Assembly: GCF_947242115.1 (NCBI RefSeq)
Contig: NC_074719.1
Span: 3,030,283 to 3,094,282 of the forward strand
Origin: Biomphalaria glabrata
Lineage: Eukaryota; Mollusca; Gastropoda; Planorbidae
DNA length: 64,000 nt
Reading direction: 5' to 3'
The translations under genes and the position numbers were made by a program. Positions 47,101 to 54,508 of this stretch are shown here, one piece after another. Position 1 is the stretch's first letter, and each line of letters opens with the position of its first letter. The notes beneath the pieces are model-generated. The model ran no database searches. It was given only the letters and a program-made list of their open reading frames with translations, and was not told where the DNA came from.

Positions 47101-47602
47101 AACATGTAAAACATTTTACAAACATTTTTTTTTACAGAGATGAGATGACAGGGTGCATGGGTCCCCAGCAGTCCAACAGACTAAGAGATAGGTGAAGGTG
47201 ACACCAATTACTCAAATACTAAATGTGTGCTTCTAATATTTCACTCACCAAGATGATTCATAAAAATAAGGTGGACTTTATTAATCTTCTGTTCTGAGCT
47301 CATCTGCATCACCTAAAGAATAAAAAATAAAGATACTGCCATGTTTTAAAATCAAAATATATTATAAAAGAAATTCAAAATTCTATCAATTAACCAACAT
47401 AATAACACAGAGTGATGGTGCTATATTGAACTTGAACTAAGAGTTTTTTTTTAAAGGAATACAAAATAATAGAAGATTCAGCTGAATTTTAAACAAAATT
47501 TTATGATTTTTTTTCAGAACTTACATGGTCAGATCTTTCATGCTGTTTTGCTCCACAAAGTGTAACCAGCAGAAATAATGTAAAACTGTGTTGCAGGGAC
47601 AT
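28916..47602 (-). CDS. Secreted DUF5054-like protein, 14 exons
   Basis: Exons, first to last: 47525-47602, 47249-47312, 40667-40881, 40272-40473, 38796-38954, 38539-38681, 37155-37380, 36671-36808, 35539-35685, 34726-34832, 33203-33395, 32075-32194, 31189-31356, 28916-29181. All introns are GT-AG and every join keeps phase, giving 741 residues. Residues 1-18 (MSLQHSFTLFLLVTLCGA) form a signal peptide. HLDVGY (46-51) follows a hydrophobic strand (KVHLIFMN), as in GH38-type glycoside hydrolases, where an HxD pair binds zinc. GDTW and DPW occur near 332-343. Sequons lie near 79, 122, 397, 535, 559, 647 and 663, in keeping with secretion. Length and motifs fit animal proteins annotated as DUF5054; activity is unproven. 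No membrane anchor is seen. No frame break. The ATG is the first in the exon, and a possible 5' UTR acceptor lies just upstream. Confidence 0.9.
30085..30200 (+). mobile_element. Diverged SINE, family 3
   Basis: GCAAGTGGTATGCACTCTGG, GGTCCCAAGTTTGAACCCTC and GAGGTTTCGACTAGGA line up with the tRNA-like head and body of the copies at 46938, 50080 and 55307. Confidence 0.55.
30362..30472 (-). mobile_element. SINE piece, family 1
   Basis: The - strand reads GTGGTTGAGTGACATAACTG, GGCTACCAATCGGTGGGACT, then GAGCATGCTG and TATAAAAG. The middle of the body is missing. Confidence 0.55.
30473..30805. mobile_element. MITE-like repeat
   Basis: GGGTCGGCCTTAGTCATAGG on the left roughly mirrors TGTCAGGCCTTGGGTAATAG read from the right. 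No clean target duplication is seen, so limits and class are tentative. Confidence 0.4.
30968..31165. repeat. 60-bp tandem repeat in intron 13
   Basis: Three full units starting ATAAATGCTGAG at 30968, 31028 and 31088, and a partial fourth. It ends about 25 bases from the exon 13 donor. The short - strand frame it creates has no coding support. Confidence 0.88.
31189..31356 (-). CDS. DUF5054-like gene, exon 13
   Basis: Residues 598-653: IDVTLLLLGKVTTRLPESIS, VVLNGSQYVH. Acceptor TTGTTGCAG, donor GTATGT. Confidence 0.92.
31975..32115 (-). repeat. Tandem copies of the exon 12 3' end and donor
   Basis: On the - strand TATGTCCAGTACTTGACCAA followed by (C/T)CCAG(C/T)(A/T)ACTAAAG occurs in the exon and again 41 bases later in the intron, with a third decayed copy (TACATCCAGTGCTTGAC). 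The second copy has AAAGATAATC where the real donor has AAAGGTAAGT, so it no longer has a donor. Confidence 0.85.
32075..32194 (-). CDS. DUF5054-like gene, exon 12
   Basis: Residues 558-597: VNTTNCDFWVKATTTDNQTV, EVFYVQYLTNPATK. Acceptor CCTGAACAG, donor GTAAGT. Its 3' end is copied in the following intron. Confidence 0.9.
32797..33070 (+). mobile_element. tRNA-derived SINE, family 2 (intron 11)
   Basis: Complete copy flanked by an exact 11-bp CTTGAGCCAAG at 32786-32796 and 33071-33081. It lies opposite to the gene, between exons 11 and 12. Confidence 0.93.
33203..33395 (-). CDS. DUF5054-like gene, exon 11
   Basis: Residues 494-557: RDWASPSAPLGKLIYDTFVE, KPEKKRWDVSVLNVYKK. Acceptor TTTCCTCAG, donor GTAAGA. 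Confidence 0.92.
33396..34725 (-). other. Intron 10, nothing recognised
   Basis: AT-rich. No repeat family or hidden exon could be supported. Confidence 0.55.
34726..34832 (-). CDS. DUF5054-like gene, exon 10
   Basis: Residues 458-493: YSDGQTDVEYTCPGGVIIQF, RLYDPVNQ. Acceptor GCTTCTACAG, donor GTATCT. Confidence 0.92.
35539..35685 (-). CDS. DUF5054-like gene, exon 9
   Basis: Residues 409-457: SEVYKTAEDTWREQRQFLDF, then SEYDDTLAVLPDLGG. Acceptor CTCCTACAG, donor GTACTC. The acceptor and first ~25 coding bases are repeated upstream in the intron. Confidence 0.9.
35661..35815 (-). repeat. Tandem copies of the exon 9 acceptor and 5' end
   Basis: A 43-bp unit, on the - strand TTTTCTCCTACAG then CTGAAGTTTATAAAACTGCT and GAAGA, occurs at the exon edge and is repeated twice more, with a fourth partial copy. 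Each copy keeps TACAG or TACAGC, so several acceptor-like sites stand in a row. Only the one nearest exon 9 joins in frame without stops. Confidence 0.9.
35880..36110 (-). mobile_element. Decayed LINE 3' fragment (intron 8)
   Basis: AGAAGATTATTATGTCCAAA, GACTTAAACTGC and a faint PEL..K-type tail match the LINE 3' end on the - strand. Confidence 0.5.
36205..36465 (+). mobile_element. Degraded SINE, family 2 (intron 8)
   Basis: GTGGCTGAGTGATAAAGAGC, AGAGTTTGAATCC, AATGGGTACCTGA and GACCTTGACATCATCT line up with the family, but many positions differ. Confidence 0.75.
36671..36808 (-). CDS. DUF5054-like gene, exon 8
   Basis: Residues 363-408: KCLDSDPRIQDMLRFLIKLP, EHTWGAHDF. Acceptor TATCAACCAG, donor GTAAGC. 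Confidence 0.92.
37155..37380 (-). CDS. DUF5054-like gene, exon 7
   Basis: Residues 288-362, including FEIGDTWVQG and TSDPWKYIKYRAFVRAW. Acceptor CTCTTTCAG, donor GTAAAA. Confidence 0.93.
37464..37975. mobile_element. Solo LTR fossil (intron 6)
   Basis: A 512-bp unit with TGTTATAAC and GTAACA ends, flanked by GTAT on both sides, a 4-bp target duplication as made by several Ty3/gypsy-type elements. No internal region is present, as after LTR-LTR recombination. GC content is higher than in the intron around it. Confidence 0.65.
38539..38681 (-). CDS. DUF5054-like gene, exon 6
   Basis: Residues 240-287: GGYPLNPGPDPAHPRG, then CIIAAGLSEALCFAFRTDN. Acceptor GCATTTTAG, donor GTGAGA. Confidence 0.92.
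38796..38954 (-). CDS. DUF5054-like gene, exon 5
   Basis: Residues 187-239: MTKAVLPLLASRGVKAISVG, NPGTAPPDVPSPFVW. Acceptor TTTTTCCAG, donor GTAACC. Confidence 0.92.
39341..39730 (+). mobile_element. LINE C-terminal fragment, I/Jockey-like
   Basis: A 127-codon open frame with LRTGHTPLLNYHLNKI, LCRHCAHPFETVNHILFECP, the CxxC...HxxxxC motif found at the end of I/Jockey-type LINE proteins. It is not part of the split gene, which runs the other way. It differs from both other LINE families here. Confidence 0.75.
40011..40210. repeat. Two-copy 101-bp tandem repeat
   Basis: CAACTAAAATACAAGG begins each copy (40011 and 40112); only a handful of bases differ. Confidence 0.9.
40272..40473 (-). CDS. 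DUF5054-like gene, exon 4
   Basis: Residues 120-186, including ITWHAFAMNIQTDF and FGIHRTHATMSQRDVPG. Acceptor GTTTCTAG, donor GTATAC. Confidence 0.92.
40667..40881 (-). CDS. DUF5054-like gene, exon 3
   Basis: Residues 48-119, starting with the second and third bases of D48 and VGYYDGLDKDAG. Acceptor TGTTTCCAG, donor GTCAGT. Intron 2 before it is 6,367 bases, the largest in the gene. Confidence 0.92.
41026..41651. mobile_element. Possible LTR-like repeat (intron 2)
   Basis: TGTCACGG and ATTGTGACA could be paired ends and an AATAAA lies inside, but no target duplication is seen. A GGGCAAGTA short repeat occupies 41446-41530. Tentative. Confidence 0.3.
41985..42165 (-). mobile_element. SINE, family 1, diverged
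   Basis: Read on the - strand: GTGTGGTTGAGATGCAAACC, GGTTACCTATCGAG, AAAGGCAGCATGGA, GAGATTGGGCCATAGCGC. Confidence 0.75.
42359..42567 (+). mobile_element. tRNA-derived SINE, family 1
   Basis: Starts GGAAGCGTGGTCGAGAGGC, B box GGTTCGACACCCG, ends near GAAAGTAGCGC, where it meets a LINE-like piece (GATGCCTGGAGGAAGCTGGT) that the hAT at 42611 interrupts. Confidence 0.85.
43106..44421. mobile_element. MULE-like TIR element nested in the hAT
   Basis: GC-rich ends of GACGTTTTGGCG subrepeats face each other: CAAAGCAGGACGTTTTGGCG on the left and, reversed, CGGTACGTGACGTTTTGGCG on the right. TCTAGAAAG is repeated exactly at 43097-43105 and 44422-44430, a 9-bp target duplication as in Mutator-like elements. 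The interior is AT-rich without a transposase. It cut the hAT's 3' UTR, so it is the younger of the two. Confidence 0.85.
44481..46322 (-). pseudogene. hAT transposase (BED finger, hATC), one stop
   Basis: From the ATG at 46322 the frame runs 613 codons to TAA, with a single internal TGA (46080-46082) after DELQKH. The N-terminus has a BED-type finger (CFICHEKL...HFTKKH). Mid-protein are LAIDESCDIKDIAQVALFVR, SIATDGARSMTGKNKGA and FHCIIHQEALCAQ, the catalytic-core blocks of ZBED5/GTF2IRD2-like hAT transposases. The C-terminus STYSCEQAFSCMNIIKSKVR is the hATC dimerisation motif. Apart from the TGA the frame is open, so the copy is recent or its stop is new. Confidence 0.9.
46920..47130 (+). 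mobile_element. LINE-end remnant and SINE, family 3
   Basis: CCAGAAGGGACCACAAGCAG continues the sequence broken at 42610. From 46938 the SINE reads GGTCGTGCAGTTTGCGCACT, GGGTTCAAACC (B box), CCCATCCCC and AAACTATCTTCAACTCTGAA. Confidence 0.75.
47249..47312 (-). CDS. DUF5054-like gene, exon 2
   Basis: Residues 27-47 and the first base of codon 48. It encodes KVHLIFMNHL, so the intron splits the HLD motif between L and D. Acceptor TTCTTTAG, donor GTGAGT. Confidence 0.88.
47313..47524 (-). other. Intron 1, nothing recognised
   Basis: Short AT-rich intron. Confidence 0.7.
47525..47602 (-). CDS. DUF5054-like gene, exon 1 (signal peptide)
   Basis: Residues 1-26, including the hydrophobic core FTLFLLVTLC. 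Donor GTAAGT. The ATG is preceded by TTTTTGAGCC; TTTATTAATTTTTCAG upstream could be the acceptor of a 5' UTR intron. Confidence 0.85.
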
Positions 47603-47672
47603 GGCTCAAAAAAATCTGAAAAATTAATAAAATTAATTACAGAATAATTATTAACATAAAAAAAGGAATCCG

Positions 47673-47750
47673 CTTATATAGAATTATAGTTAAATAAGAT
47701 TAGCTTATCCTTATATAGAATTATAGTTAAATAAGATTAGCTTATCTTGG
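47673..47750. repeat. Two-copy 38-bp repeat upstream of exon 1
   Basis: TTATATAGAATTATAGTTAA and ATAAGATTAGCTTATC occur twice in a row, 70-150 bases upstream of the start codon. TATATAA-like boxes occur in each copy on the - strand; whether either is the promoter cannot be told. Confidence 0.8.
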
Positions 47751-47789
47751 CAAAGCTAAAAATCTAAGATGGACCATGGTATACACATA

Positions 47790-48261
47790 TGTCAGGGAGA
47801 GGTATGGCGAGAATGAATGTTAGTTAGATATTTTGATATGATTGTTATATCCCCTTGTTATGAATGCTAAGTGTTGCACGTGTTGTGAACTGAGTGATTA
47901 AGTCTTCGTTGAATGTGCGAGAGAATGTGTTAGTCAGTAAGGTCTTGCTCCCGGTCCAGGAAGATTGGACGTTTACTTCCTGGGCTGGTGTTTTGTGTAT
48001 TACTATTTCATAAGAGTGATAATTGTGTGCTTTATTAAGTATTAAAGTATTATTGATATTCATGAATATAAGGAGTTAGAGTTGATGTATATTAAGTGTT
48101 CGTATTTGAGTTAAGCAAGTATTGATGAATTATAATTGAGAAAGTATCAAGCAAGTATTATTTAATATTCAAGAAACCCCTAGTGAGCCAAGTTAAGAAA
48201 CACAACAAGACAAGAGACAAGCAGAGCAGCAGTATATATATATAAAATTGAACCCCTGACA
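47790..48261 (+). mobile_element. LTR-like fossil upstream of the DUF5054-like gene
   Basis: Paired ends TGTCAGGG and CCCTGACA bound a 472-bp unit whose first 90 bases recur at 424-514. No internal region and no clear target duplication. It begins 188 bases upstream of the start codon, facing the other way. Confidence 0.55.
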
Positions 48262-48515
48262 TCATGGAAAAAAACTGAACCATATTCAGGGAAACAAAGA
48301 TTAATTGCACCACCCAATCCTGAAGTCAAGGTGTTCCTAAAGATATGTATTAGAGATTGTCATAAATGACAAACAAACTATAAATAGCTAACATTTTGGT
48401 TTATCTGGTGAACAAAAATGTTGATAAGCTATGTTTTTTTAAATTATAGGTGATTATTTTTTAATTCTGCAAAGTTCTTCTGTTTATACCATAAAATAAG
48501 TTAAATCATAAGGAA

Positions 48516-49271
48516 TACATACATATATTAAACATAAATAGATAACAGCACCAGGGACCAATTTTTTAAAGAGAGAAAGTAGTGAATGCTACGAAAATAA
48601 GGGCATGCGCCGACTGAGGCTCGAACCTGTGACTCCGGATTCGACACCACCGTAGCATTTTAATTCACTACTTTCTCTCTTAAAAAACTTGGTCCCTGGT
48701 GCTGTTATCTATTTATGTTTAATATATGAATGTATCATTTGTTTCAGCACCTAGCTTCAACTCTATGTTTACATTTACAGCATTATTGCTCGTACCCACT
48801 GAAGCTTCTATATGTAATGTGTTTATGTTGTCCACTTGTCTTTGTGAGAGATATACAATTAGATAGAGCCATCGTTTGTCTAATACATGCCTAACGGCTG
48901 TCTGTCTCGGCTCTATCGAAGTTGTTAGTGAACGGATGCTGCGAGGGTGGGGGAGGGGCTGGTTGGGGCTTGTGACCTTTGACCACTGGGGTGGTAATTT
49001 GCATACGGGCGAAATGACTCTGGATCAGAAGAATGTTTTTTCTGGACATTCCAATGGTCTAGAGGTTAGTTTCGCTTGGTGCGTTATTGCTAGGCGGTGG
49101 TGTCAAATCCGGAGTCACAGGTTCGAGCCTCAGTCGGCGCATGCCCTTATTTTCGTAGCATTTTAATTCACTACTTTCTCTCTTAAAAAACTTGGTCCCT
49201 GGTGCTGTTATCTATTTATGTTTAATATATGTATGTATCATTTGTTTCAGCACCTAGCTTCAACTCTATGT
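48516..49271. mobile_element. Palindromic SINE composite with 15-bp target duplication
   Basis: TTAAATCATAAGGAA is repeated exactly at 48501-48515 and 49272-49286. Inside are a - strand SINE end (48516-48650; GGTTCGAGCC box and tail), the same tail on the + strand (48651-48782), ~270 bases of unmatched sequence, and a + strand tRNA-like head and tail (49055-49271). The facing tails form ~80-bp arms around a ~57-bp centre. One target duplication around the whole implies a single insertion. Confidence 0.8.
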
Positions 49272-49369
49272 TTAAATCATAAGGAAGTATTACACTTTGA
49301 CTCTATGACTTTAGACTTACATAAAAAACAGATAAAAAGCTAAATAGTCACCACTTGATCTATAGGCAG

Positions 49370-49612
49370 ATGATGTTAAGGTCATCTTTTTCTTTGGCCA
49401 ACACTTAACAAGCAGAGTGTCATGTAGCCAGCACAATGACCAACCACCTTTACTTCCCCCAACTAAAGTCAGGTCCTCATTAGAGTTGGGTGAACTCAGG
49501 GTTGCAATAAAAATTCCAAATTTCAAAATCCCAGTTTTCATCTAGATTCTAACTCAGGACTACAGGTTCGGAAGCTATCAAGTGCTTAACTACTCAACCA
49601 CCACACCCCCTG
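49370..49612 (-). mobile_element. SINE, family 2
   Basis: On the - strand: GTGGTTGAGTAGTTAAGCAC, AGTCCTGAGTTAGAATC (decayed B box), GGTCATTGTGCTGGCTACAT, GACCTTAACATCATCTGCC. Confidence 0.8.
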
Positions 49613-50079
49613 AGCAGCTTACTAGAGGTAATAAAAAAATTTGATATGAAGATGAACCGCACTCCTTGAGATATTATTAAACTTAAAACACAATTCTTTT
49701 TTTTTAGTTGGCAAGAGTGAAGTTCAATTAATTGTCCTTGACATTATTTAGTTTATAGTGAAATCCTCCAAGTGAAACTTTCTTCTGAGAAAATTGATTG
49801 TTTTAGGAAAGACATGTTTAATGAATTCTATGAATGTTGAAGAAGTTATTAAACTTACTGAAGAACCTACACGCTGTCTACAGATCACAACAGCTGCTTG
49901 CTTCTATATTTTTATTACAAAGATATTCTATAATCCAAAAGTTCTTTAACACAATAAAAACTGGTGAAGGAAGTGATTAACAGTTGGCAAGTAAACTCAG
50001 CTGAGTAGTGCTGTAGACAGCAAAAGAGATCCTTAGATTATCTTATGATTACAGACATTACTCTAATGGTTAACTACAC
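49613..50079. other. AT-rich spacer
   Basis: Nothing recognised. Confidence 0.5.
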
Positions 50080-50265
50080 ATTTTAACCTGGTCAAGCAGT
50101 TTGCGCCCAGGACTGTCGTTTGGACTTATCGATGGTCCTGGGTTCAAACCCTGCCCGCTCCCATCCCCTGTCGTCCTGAGGGAGGTTTGGACAGGAAATA
50201 AATTATCTTCAACTCTGAAGGAACATCCGAAACATGTAAAACAAAACATTTTACAAACATGATTT
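50080..50265 (+). mobile_element. tRNA-derived SINE, family 3
   Basis: CAAGCAGTTTGCGCCCAGGA, GGGTTCAAACCC, CCCATCCCCTGTCGTCCTGA and AACATCCGAAACATGTAAAA. Confidence 0.85.
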
Positions 50266-51533
50266 ATGACATAGTAAATAATAGTACTATTACTATTATT
50301 GTGGATTATATTTTTTAACATCTTAGATTATAATTATAGTATATAGATCTATTAATACAATTATTGAATTATACATAGTACTAACATAGCCTACAGTCTA
50401 GATCAAAATAGTACATTCAGTAACATTGTTTCTAACTGAATAAGTTGAATAACAAATTAGTCAATTAAGACAAAAGAGGAAAAGTAAATCAAGTAGATTC
50501 TAAATCTAATAAATCATGTAAATGTAGATTAGATAGAATAGTGAATAGATCTAAATCTAGACCTAGATCTAGATTTGTACAATAGTCTTTCAATACTTAG
50601 TAGATAGTCTTTGTCTTTATTCTTTATCGTCTTTAAGTCTAGATTACTCTAGACCTAGAATAATCTAGTCATTCTAGACTCTAGATTAGACAATTCATTA
50701 TGTTATGATTATGAATATTGAATATGATATGATTTAAAATAATGATTATCATTTTATGAAGTCATATAATTTATATTAATTATATAATTATTAATTAATA
50801 TATTTACTATTCTTAAGCTTGTTACTAACACTTGTAATCGCTGATCTTACCTAAGTATTAGTAAGAGTCTTTTAATTTATAGATCTTATCCAGACTCTTC
50901 TACTCTAAAACTAAACGTTGATTACAAAGTGTAGCTATGATGAATTTGTATAGTTCCATGGATGAATGAATAAAACTTCCAATCATGTGATTTGGTCAGC
51001 TATTAATAGAAAACATTATATCACGTGACACTCGATGTTGATTTGTAAAAAAAAGAAATTGTTATGTAAAATGTTTTTTAATATATACATGTTTCGGGTG
51101 TGCCAATAACTTTTTGTATTAAACTCAGTGTTTATACTGTTTACCAAACACTATGGTTAGGGTTAGGGTGAGCCACGAACTAATTCACTAGTCGTCCTAC
51201 TTAAATTGTGATTTAATAAATCAAGAAAATTTAGTAAATAAAGAGAAGAAAATATAAATTACGTCTTGTTGGTAACGGAATAAAACTTTATATAACAACA
51301 TCACTATGACCCCTGATTGAACTGATGCATTGAGTTGATTGAAGCAAAGATCAATCATTAAACAATTTATGATCGAGTTTTTTTTAGGAGTCTATTTCCA
51401 ACAGCTTTAATGTACTTTGTTCGACCTCGGTTTCTTAGCAACCTATTTGAGCGAAAAAGTTTTGTTTTTTTTTAAACTGTTGCAGCACAGACGCCACAAT
51501 AAAGATAAGAATCTACCAATATTGTGCCTAAGA
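50266..51533. other. AT-rich spacer with AGATCT/CTAGA-rich stretch
   Basis: CTAGA and AGATCT words are frequent at 50530-50700. A GGTTAGGGTTAGGGT motif occurs once near 51153. No gene recognised. Confidence 0.5.
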
Positions 51534-51869
51534 CAGGGGTTCTCAGCCTGTGGATCGCGACCCCTTTGGGGGTCGAATGACCATTTGCCAGGGGTCGCCT
51601 AAGACCATGGGAAAATTGGGGAGGGGAGGGGGAAGATTTGACAATTTTTTTGTATCTTTTCGTTTCAAATAAGTTGTAACAAGCATATTTGTACCAATAG
51701 TGGATATATATTTACGCAACTAGTGGTGGCGGTAAGGGACATTAATCAAATTATATTATTACCAAACAAATTATGAGACGATCGTCGAGCTTGAATGAAA
51801 AATAAATAAATAAAAAGTGTGGGCATACTGCCAGAGGATACCGATGGCACTTTTAGTGAATGTATCATC

Positions 51870-52645
51870 TTTGTTTTTTTGTTATTGGTTCTTCTTTGTT
51901 TTTTTTGTTATTGGTTCTTCTTTGTTTTTTTTTGTTATTGGTTCTTCTTTGTTTTTTTGTTATTGGTTCATCTTTGTTTTTTTTGTTATTGGTTCATCTT
52001 TGTTTTTTTTGTTATTGGTTCATCTTTGTTTTTTTGTTATTGGTTCTTCTTTGTTTTTTTTTGTTATTGGTTCTTCTTTGTTTTTTTTGTTATTGGTTCT
52101 TCTTTGTTTTTTTGTTATTGGTTCTTCTTTGTTTTTTTTGTTATTGGTTCTTCTTTGTTTTTTTTTGTTATTGGTTCTTCTTTGTTTTTTGTTATTGGTT
52201 CATCTTTGTTTTTTTTTGTTATTGGTTCATCTTTGTTTTTTTTGTTATTGGTTCATCTTTGTTTTTTTGTTATTGGTTCTTCTTTGTTTTTTTTTGTTAT
52301 TGGTTCTTCTTTGTTTTTTTGTTATTGGTTCTTCTTTGTTTTTTTGTTATTGGTTCTTCTTTGTTTTTTTTTTGTTATTGGTTCTTCTTTGTTTTTTTGT
52401 TATTGGTTCATCTTTGTTTTTTTGTTATTGGTTCTTCTTTGTTTTTTTTTATTATTGGTTCATCTTTGTTTTTTTGTTATTGGTTCTTCTTTGTTTTTTT
52501 TTGTTATTGGTTCATCTTTGTTTTTTTGTTATTGGTTCTTCTTTGTTTTTTTTTTGTTATTGGTTCATCTTTGTTTTTTTTTGTTATTGGTTCATCTTTG
52601 TTTTTTTGTTATTGGTTTTTCTTTGTTTTTTTTTTGTTATTGGTT
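51870..52645. repeat. ~26-bp minisatellite inside the SPIN-like element
   Basis: About 30 copies of TTGTTATTGGTTC(T/A)TCTTTG with T-runs of 6 to 9 bases. It lies where the untranslated leader of the transposase would be. The long frames it creates in all + frames are a consequence of low complexity. Confidence 0.95.
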
Positions 52646-52779
52646 CTTCCTTGTTTTTGTTTGTTTGTTTGTTTGTTTTTATAATTGTTATTCAAATATA
52701 TATGTTAGCCTACAGACCACATCTCCGTAGTTGCAGAATAAATTTTTTAACAAATGAATTGACTGTCCATCAATGCGTC

Positions 52780-53960
52780 GAAACCACATTTGCAGGATCA
52801 TTATTTCTTTGGTGAAGATCTAATCACGTCACGTATTATAGTCAATGCAAATGAGATGATTATGGAACAACTCACGGACTTCGAACAAAAGAAAGATAAT
52901 AAAAGAAAAGAGAATGACGATCATTTGGCGGTAAAGTTTTACTTCAATAGTCCAAGCAGGAATTCAGAGACCCCGATGCAGCATTTGTAATGAAGTTCTC
53001 TCTGACGTATGTACTGAGGCCGAAAAAACGTCCGAGCTTTGCCGATAACGACATCCAGTAGTTTAGTTTTGAATGCTGGTGAAGTTAAGACTTGACTCAG
53101 ATGGCAAGTACCATAATTAAAACATATCAGCCTTAGAAGCTTCTTATTTTGGTGGCTCTCGGAATCGCCATAGTCCTGAAACCTCACACCATTACCAAGG
53201 AGTTCTTGTCAGCAGCCAAAGACATTGCTCGTTATGATTGGAGCCAAATTTATTAATAAATTTTGTGCAATTTCCATACCTAATAACCCTATTCACAAGA
53301 GATAAGTTCTGATATTAAGAAAATGAAATCTTCTCCTTTTACAATATTTAGCATCCAGCTTGATGAATCCACAAGCGTTATAAATTGTTCAAATTTACTA
53401 GTTCCTGTATACTTAAGATATATACATAATGGCGATTTTAAAGATACGTTTCTATGCAAACCTCTGTAAACATCTACAGCGCGTGATGTAACTGACAAAG
53501 TTGGGTTAAATTTTAAAAAGTAAAAGATTTCTTGGAATAATATTTGAGGTGTCAGCACAGATGGTGCTCTAAGTTTGATAGGATGTCGGTCTGGATGTCA
53601 ATGTTTGCTACAGAATGAGTCACCATAAGAATCCATTGTAGCTCATTAATGATTCATCGACCGGTACGTGACGTTTTGGCGACGGGACGTTTTGGCGCGA
53701 GCCGTTTTGGCGACGGGACGTTTTGGGCGCGAAATACATTATGTACGTTTATTGTATTATTTCTTTTAAAAGAACGCCGGCGCCAAAACGTCCTGCTTCG
53801 TTCATCGACATCTATTAGCAACGTCAATAACAATGCATCTAAATATTTCTCTTCAATGTCAGTTACATAACTTTGGATCAAGTGTTTGCAGTCATTCTGT
53901 TCTATGACAATTCTTCTAGACTTCCGCTTCCACATGTTGTTGTTTTTTCTGCCTGCCAAT
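52780..53960 (+). pseudogene. Degraded hAT transposase of the SPIN-like element
   Basis: Recognisable pieces on the + strand: ALGIAIVLKPHTITKEFLSA-like, FSIQLDESTSVINCSNLLVP, YLRYIHNGDFKDTFLCKPL and, near the break, IHCSSLMIHR, matching ZBED5/SCAND3-like hAT transposases. There are many frame breaks and an insertion at 53662, so it cannot be active. Confidence 0.75.
53662..53800. mobile_element. Small MULE-like TIR element
   Basis: CGGTACGTGACGTTTTGGCG on the left and, reversed, CGAAGCAGGACGTTTTGGCG on the right. TTCATCGAC is repeated exactly at 53653-53661 and 53801-53809 (9 bp). The core ATACATTATGTACGTTTATT is shared with 43106-44421. At 139 bp it is an internally deleted relative. Confidence 0.88.
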
Positions 53961-54135
53961 GATCAAGTCTAAATACAGAAATAAACTTGATGTGAATTAC
54001 TAAACTAGTGAAATAAAAACAAGCTCAACCTTCACACAAGCTTTGACGTGCTTGAATATACTGTCTCAACAGTTACCATGATTAGTAATACTTTTTAAAT
54101 TATTAAATATATATGTAATGTGAATATTTCAATAT

Positions 54136-54508
54136 TGTTGTAACCCTGCCTTGCACCAGTGCCTGAGGTGCGCACTAGCGCACTAGTGAACGTAAACAGG
54201 AAGACACTAGGAGAGAGAGAAGCACAGTGCATCAGGGATTGTGAAGAGTCTGAATGCTTGGAAACTAAGAAGCCAACTTTTGTGCTGCCTGAAGGTTGTA
54301 GAAAGGGACCTGGAGCGAAGCGGGGAAGGCTGTCGTTGGTCCACATTCGGGTTGCTGTCTAAAGGACTGGTAAATTAGTAGCAAGACTCTGAGGAAGTTG
54401 AAGTATGTTATGTGTTTGTCCTTGTAAATAAACACCTGTCTTTATTTCCTGTTAAACTGTGTTGAGTTGCCTGCCTTTACGTTGAGTGCCCACCCTAGAG
54501 TTACAACA
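54136..54508. mobile_element. Solo LTR fossil inside the SPIN-like element
   Basis: TGTTGTAACCCT and AGAGTTACAACA ends bound 373 bases. ATAT lies on both sides, a 4-bp target duplication. AATAAA is present near 54428. No internal region remains. It is younger than the hAT that holds it. Confidence 0.7.

Noticed and set aside
51817-52815. Three overlapping hydrophobic + strand frames of 270-330 codons resembling membrane proteins
   Set aside because: The T-rich minisatellite in the SPIN-like element explains all three; no conserved topology or domain.
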